Assembly (NCBI GenBank): GCA_017473775.1
Contig: JAFUJH010000081.1
Location: forward strand, 1-45,047
DNA length: 45,047 nt
Direction of reading: 5' to 3'
From: Ruminococcus sp.
Lineage (GTDB): Bacteria; Bacillota; Clostridia; Oscillospirales; Acutalibacteraceae
Shown here: positions 43,944 through 45,047 of the stretch, one piece after another
How positions within the stretch are numbered: the first letter of the stretch is position 1
Layout of the letters: every line of letters starts with the position of its first letter
The notes under the pieces: model-generated
The model's input: the letters and a program-made list of their open reading frames with translations, nothing else
Told to the model about the DNA's origin: nothing
Databases searched by the model: none
Program-made: the position numbers and the translations under genes

Positions 43944-44836
43944 GTTATGTAATTCTCGACCTTGAGTGGAATGCTGCTTTCAGCAAGAAACGCAAGAAGT
44001 ACATCAACGAGATATTTGAATTCGGCGCAGTAAAAATCGATGATGATATGAACATCATCGGTGAATTTGCTGTGCTCATTCGCCCTGTAATCGGAAAGTT
44101 TATGAATCCTTATGTAAAGAAGCTGACAAACATCACCTTCGACGAGCTCAAGGCGGCAGAGCACGATTTTCAAAGTGCAATGAGGAGCTTTGCTGATTTC
44201 CTCGGTGACAGTGTGCTTATGACATGGAGCACCTCTGATTTGCTGGCACTTCTTGAGAATCAGAGCTACTTCACAGGGGGAGAACGACTTAATTTTATGA
44301 AGCGCTATTGCGACCTGCAGAGCTATTGTGAGCATTGCCTTGGTGTAGGCAGTGCTTCCAGACAGCTCGGGCTTTCTGCTTGCGCAGAGCTTCTCTCTAT
44401 TCCTGTGGAGGGTGACCAGCACAGAGCTCTTGCTGATGCACAGCTTAGTCACAAATGTTTCAAGGCTCTTTTCAGAAAATCCGTCCTTGATGAGTTTATT
44501 GAGGATACCACCGATGATGAGTTTTACCGCAAGCTTACATTCAAGTCCAAACTCATCACCGATATACGCAATCCCTTGGTGGACCGCTCAAAGATGTTCT
44601 TCGATTGTCCCGAGTGCGGTGCCCGTTGTGTACAGAAGTCCAAATGGAATGTAAGAAGCCGAAGCTTCAAGGCGTTCTTTGTCTGCCCTGAATGTAAGAA
44701 GGAATTTGCAGGTCAGGTATATGTAAAGCAGAAGTACGAGGGCATAGTCTTTACTAAAAAGATAGTAGAGCCCAAGCCTCAGACAGAGGAAAATCCTGAT
44801 AATAAACTTTCTTCATCAGATTCAGCTGATAATTAA
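43940..44836 (+). CDS. DEDD-type 3'-5' exonuclease with C-terminal zinc ribbon
   Basis: The 298-residue protein has the exonuclease motifs DLEWN (Exo I), FADFLGD with STSD (Exo II area) and HRALADAQLS (Exo III, DEDDh type). A zinc ribbon follows at about 215-255 (CPECGARCV...CPECKKEF) and an acidic, disordered tail. It resembles KapD/DnaQ-like nucleases, and the zinc ribbon may bind nucleic acid. Its ATG overlaps the typA stop (ATGA), so the two are translationally coupled. The substrate, RNA or DNA, is not known. Confidence 0.88.
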   Translation: MSYVILDLEWNAAFSKKRKKYINEIFEFGAVKIDDDMNIIGEFAVLIRPVIGKFMNPYVKKLTNITFDELKAAEHDFQSAMRSFADFLGDSVLMTWSTSDLLALLENQSYFTGGERLNFMKRYCDLQSYCEHCLGVGSASRQLGLSACAELLSIPVEGDQHRALADAQLSHKCFKALFRKSVLDEFIEDTTDDEFYRKLTFKSKLITDIRNPLVDRSKMFFDCPECGARCVQKSKWNVRSRSFKAFFVCPECKKEFAGQVYVKQKYEGIVFTKKIVEPKPQTEENPDNKLSSSDSADN

Positions 44837-44841
44837 TACAG

Positions 44842-44865
44842 GCATCGCAGTTTTCACTGCGGTGC
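44842..44865 (+). terminator. Hairpin after the exonuclease gene
   Basis: GCATCGCAG / CTGCGGTGC form a 9 bp stem with one wobble and a 6 nt loop just after the stop. The following TTCAGCTTG is a poor T-run, so termination may be incomplete. Confidence 0.45.
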
Positions 44866-44893
44866 TTCAGCTTGTCGATAAAGTATAAATCGT

Positions 44894-44940
44894 GGCTCCC
44901 CTTGTCAGGGGAGCTGTCACCGTAGGTGACTGAGGGGTAG
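44894..44940. repeat. CTCCC...GGGAG dispersed repeat copy
   Basis: GGCTCCCCTTGTCAGGGGAGC, then a GTCACC GTA GGTGAC hairpin and TGAGGGG. It has the same plan as 19399-19500 with a different inner arm. Confidence 0.75.
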
Positions 44941-44969
44941 TTAAAAAATTGCATTATATCTGCGTTTTC

Positions 44970-45025
44970 TCTCCCTCCGTATTTTGCCTTCGGCAAAATC
45001 CACCTCCCTCGTCAGAGGGAGGCAC
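44970..45025. repeat. CTCCCTC...GAGGGAG dispersed repeat, inverted copy
   Basis: CTCCCTCCGTATTTTGCC followed by TTCGGCAAAATCCACCTCCC and the outer CGTCAGAGGGAGGCAC. Read in reverse complement it matches the copy at 15268-15322. Nothing else is seen in 44837-45047. Confidence 0.75.
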
Positions 45026-45047
45026 GGACTTTTTCTACAGTCACAAA

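Overview
The window looks like a chromosomal segment of a gut or rumen Clostridium-class bacterium of the Ruminococcus type (Oscillospiraceae). The evidence is indirect: low-to-medium GC, near-consensus sigma-A promoters with 16-18 bp spacers, AGGAGG ribosome sites, Firmicutes gene orders (rplU-prp-rpmA-obgE-mrnC; rpsF-ssb-rpsR), Rex, and secreted proteins with type I dockerins beside starch-binding-like modules. No taxonomic marker was searched.

Layout. 1-850: a truncated SMI1/KNR4 (SUKH) gene, an array of small palindromes and tRNA-Gln. 950-2840: an NSS transporter and a tRNA-Lys/His/Arg cluster (transcribed Arg-His-Lys). 2950-6640, minus strand: two short units, ACT protein + PFL/UPF0210 protein, and a frameshifted RING/zinc-ribbon membrane protein + galU. 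6670-9300: prfB without the usual programmed frameshift and an archaeal-type phosphoglycerate mutase. 9300-12500: a TSCPD protein, tRNA-Gly and a YfmF/YfmH-like M16 pair. 12505-14160: an uninterrupted lgt-folD fusion. 14157-19400: ribosomal and GTPase housekeeping operons.

19700-38090 is the accessory core. A secreted CotH-type kinase with starch-binding-like modules and a C-terminal dockerin is followed by a 2582-residue secreted repeat protein. Next comes a 51-residue peptide gene missing from simple long-ORF lists. Then comes a chain of genes: a secreted leucine-rich-repeat dockerin protein, an HPr-kinase-like protein, a PqqD/RRE protein, an ABC exporter, an NTP_transf_5 nucleotidyltransferase and a HAD hydrolase. 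The small peptide starts with a Y-x-x-P-x-M segment like the leader recognised by lasso-peptide RREs, and kinase, RRE, exporter and nucleotidyltransferase are the accessory set of phosphorylated (paeninodin-type) lasso clusters. The cyclase and leader protease are absent here. The best candidate for a new system is therefore a RiPP-like peptide phosphorylation/export cassette, without macrocyclase, translationally coupled to a dockerin surface protein.

38100-45047: a minus-strand acn-icd-rex unit (oxidative TCA arm towards 2-oxoglutarate plus a redox regulator), typA coupled to a DEDD exonuclease, and repeat elements. Two dispersed repeat families (a GTAGGGACG palindrome and a CTCCCTC...GAGGGAG element) lie in intergenic gaps throughout.
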